IMG/VR virus record: IMGVR_UViG_3300023174_000370
Span: 1 to 37,059 of that record
Reading direction: 5' to 3' (one strand)
Length of the DNA stretch: 37,059 bases
Source: a virus
The position numbers were made by a program, and so were the translations under genes. The notes beneath the pieces were generated by a model. That model saw nothing but the letters and a program-made list of their open reading frames with translations. It was not told the origin of the DNA and made no database searches. Shown here piece by piece: positions 36,827 to 37,059 of the stretch. Every line of letters starts with the position of its first letter. Position 1 is the stretch's first letter.

Positions 36827-37059
36827 TTATTCGGTTGGTAGTACTAATTCATCCCAGGATAATGTTGTTTCATTCCAAACATAAGGCTTCTCATCTCTTG
36901 GATAAGGAACTGGTGCTTGCCACTTAGCATCAACATCTAATGTCCAAGATGGATAAGGCTGAGGCGTAAAGAAGTGGTCAGCAATTGGGTCGTAAGACAT
37001 TCCAATGCCAGCATAATTCTTGCGGAATGTAGCATTGTAAGAAGTTTGAACCCAACGAG
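36827..37059 (-). CDS. Tail fibre-type protein, C-terminal 76 residues (partial)
   Basis: The gene enters from the right edge and stops at TAA 36827-36829. The visible end reads WVQTSYNATFRKNYAGIGMS, YDPIADHFFTPQPYPSWTLD, then WQAPVPYP and YVWNETTLSWDELVLPTE. The pattern KNYAGIG-x2-YD, then PQPYPSW and W-x-APVPYP is a C-terminal module of many cyanophage and pelagiphage structural proteins, probably exposed on the virion. The N-terminus is outside the window. It precedes the nozzle-like gene by 13 bases. Confidence 0.78.
   Translation of the reverse strand, partial: RWVQTSYNATFRKNYAGIGMSYDPIADHFFTPQPYPSWTLDVDAKWQAPVPYPRDEKPYVWNETTLSWDELVLPTE

Noticed and set aside
1-37059. Direct joining of the two window ends into one gene or a closed circle
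   Set aside because: Reading from position 1 into position 37059 puts the right-hand tail gene out of frame, so bases are missing between the ends.

Overview
The window is most of the genome of a tailed double-stranded DNA phage, probably of an actinobacterium. The host inference rests on a WhiB-type iron-sulphur regulator, a scaffold protein and small head proteins of actinophage type, CRP/GlxR-type operators, and moderate, AT-leaning base composition. The gene set (N4-gp56-type capsid protein, a 2136-residue internal virion protein, a nozzle-like beta-propeller tail protein, no tape measure) points to a short-tailed (podovirus-like) particle. A low-GC freshwater actinobacterium is a plausible host, but that is inference. 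Both window ends cut genes on the minus strand, so the genome is a little longer than the window and may be circular or circularly permuted.

Layout. (1) 1-21467, minus strand, late genes read right to left: large terminase with a fused N-terminal helix-turn-helix, portal, small head proteins, a giant internal virion protein carrying an ADP-ribosyltransferase domain, three more internal virion proteins, scaffold, major capsid protein with an inserted beta-rich segment, a proteasome-beta/HslV-like Ntn hydrolase, a row of very small basic proteins, an adaptor-like protein and a tail fibre with a long Ala/Ser/Thr repeat. (2) 21468-22121: non-coding divergent region full of inverted and short direct repeats. 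(3) 22122-26788, plus strand, early region: about 16 small genes, mostly unknown, with a SprT-like metalloprotease, zinc-ribbon proteins, a membrane-anchored lytic transglycosylase and a WhiB protein. (4) 26900-33130, minus strand, replication and nucleotide metabolism: Cas4/RecB-like nuclease, zinc-ribbon protein, DnaB/RecA-type ATPase, glycosyltransferase, Holliday junction resolvase, primase split into two overlapping genes, PD-(D/E)XK nuclease, sigma-like factor and dNMP kinase. (5) 33193-33771, plus strand: three small genes ending in an FmdB-like zinc ribbon. (6) 33827-37059, minus strand: holin, CHAP endolysin, a membrane coiled-coil protein, a nozzle-like tail protein and the end of a tail-fibre-type gene.

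Three features beyond the gene list stand out. The asymmetric octamer TTAAGACA occurs about 33 times (one or two expected), almost always oriented with transcription, often at stop/start junctions or read in frame as (L/I/V)-K-T; this resembles the stoperators of cluster A mycobacteriophages. Four perfect TGTGA-N6-TCACA sites, the CRP/GlxR consensus, lie in the early region, three of them with a TTGA(C/G)A -35-like box at identical spacing. Three short early-region elements fold into the same acceptor-stem plus T-arm-like shape with compensating base changes.
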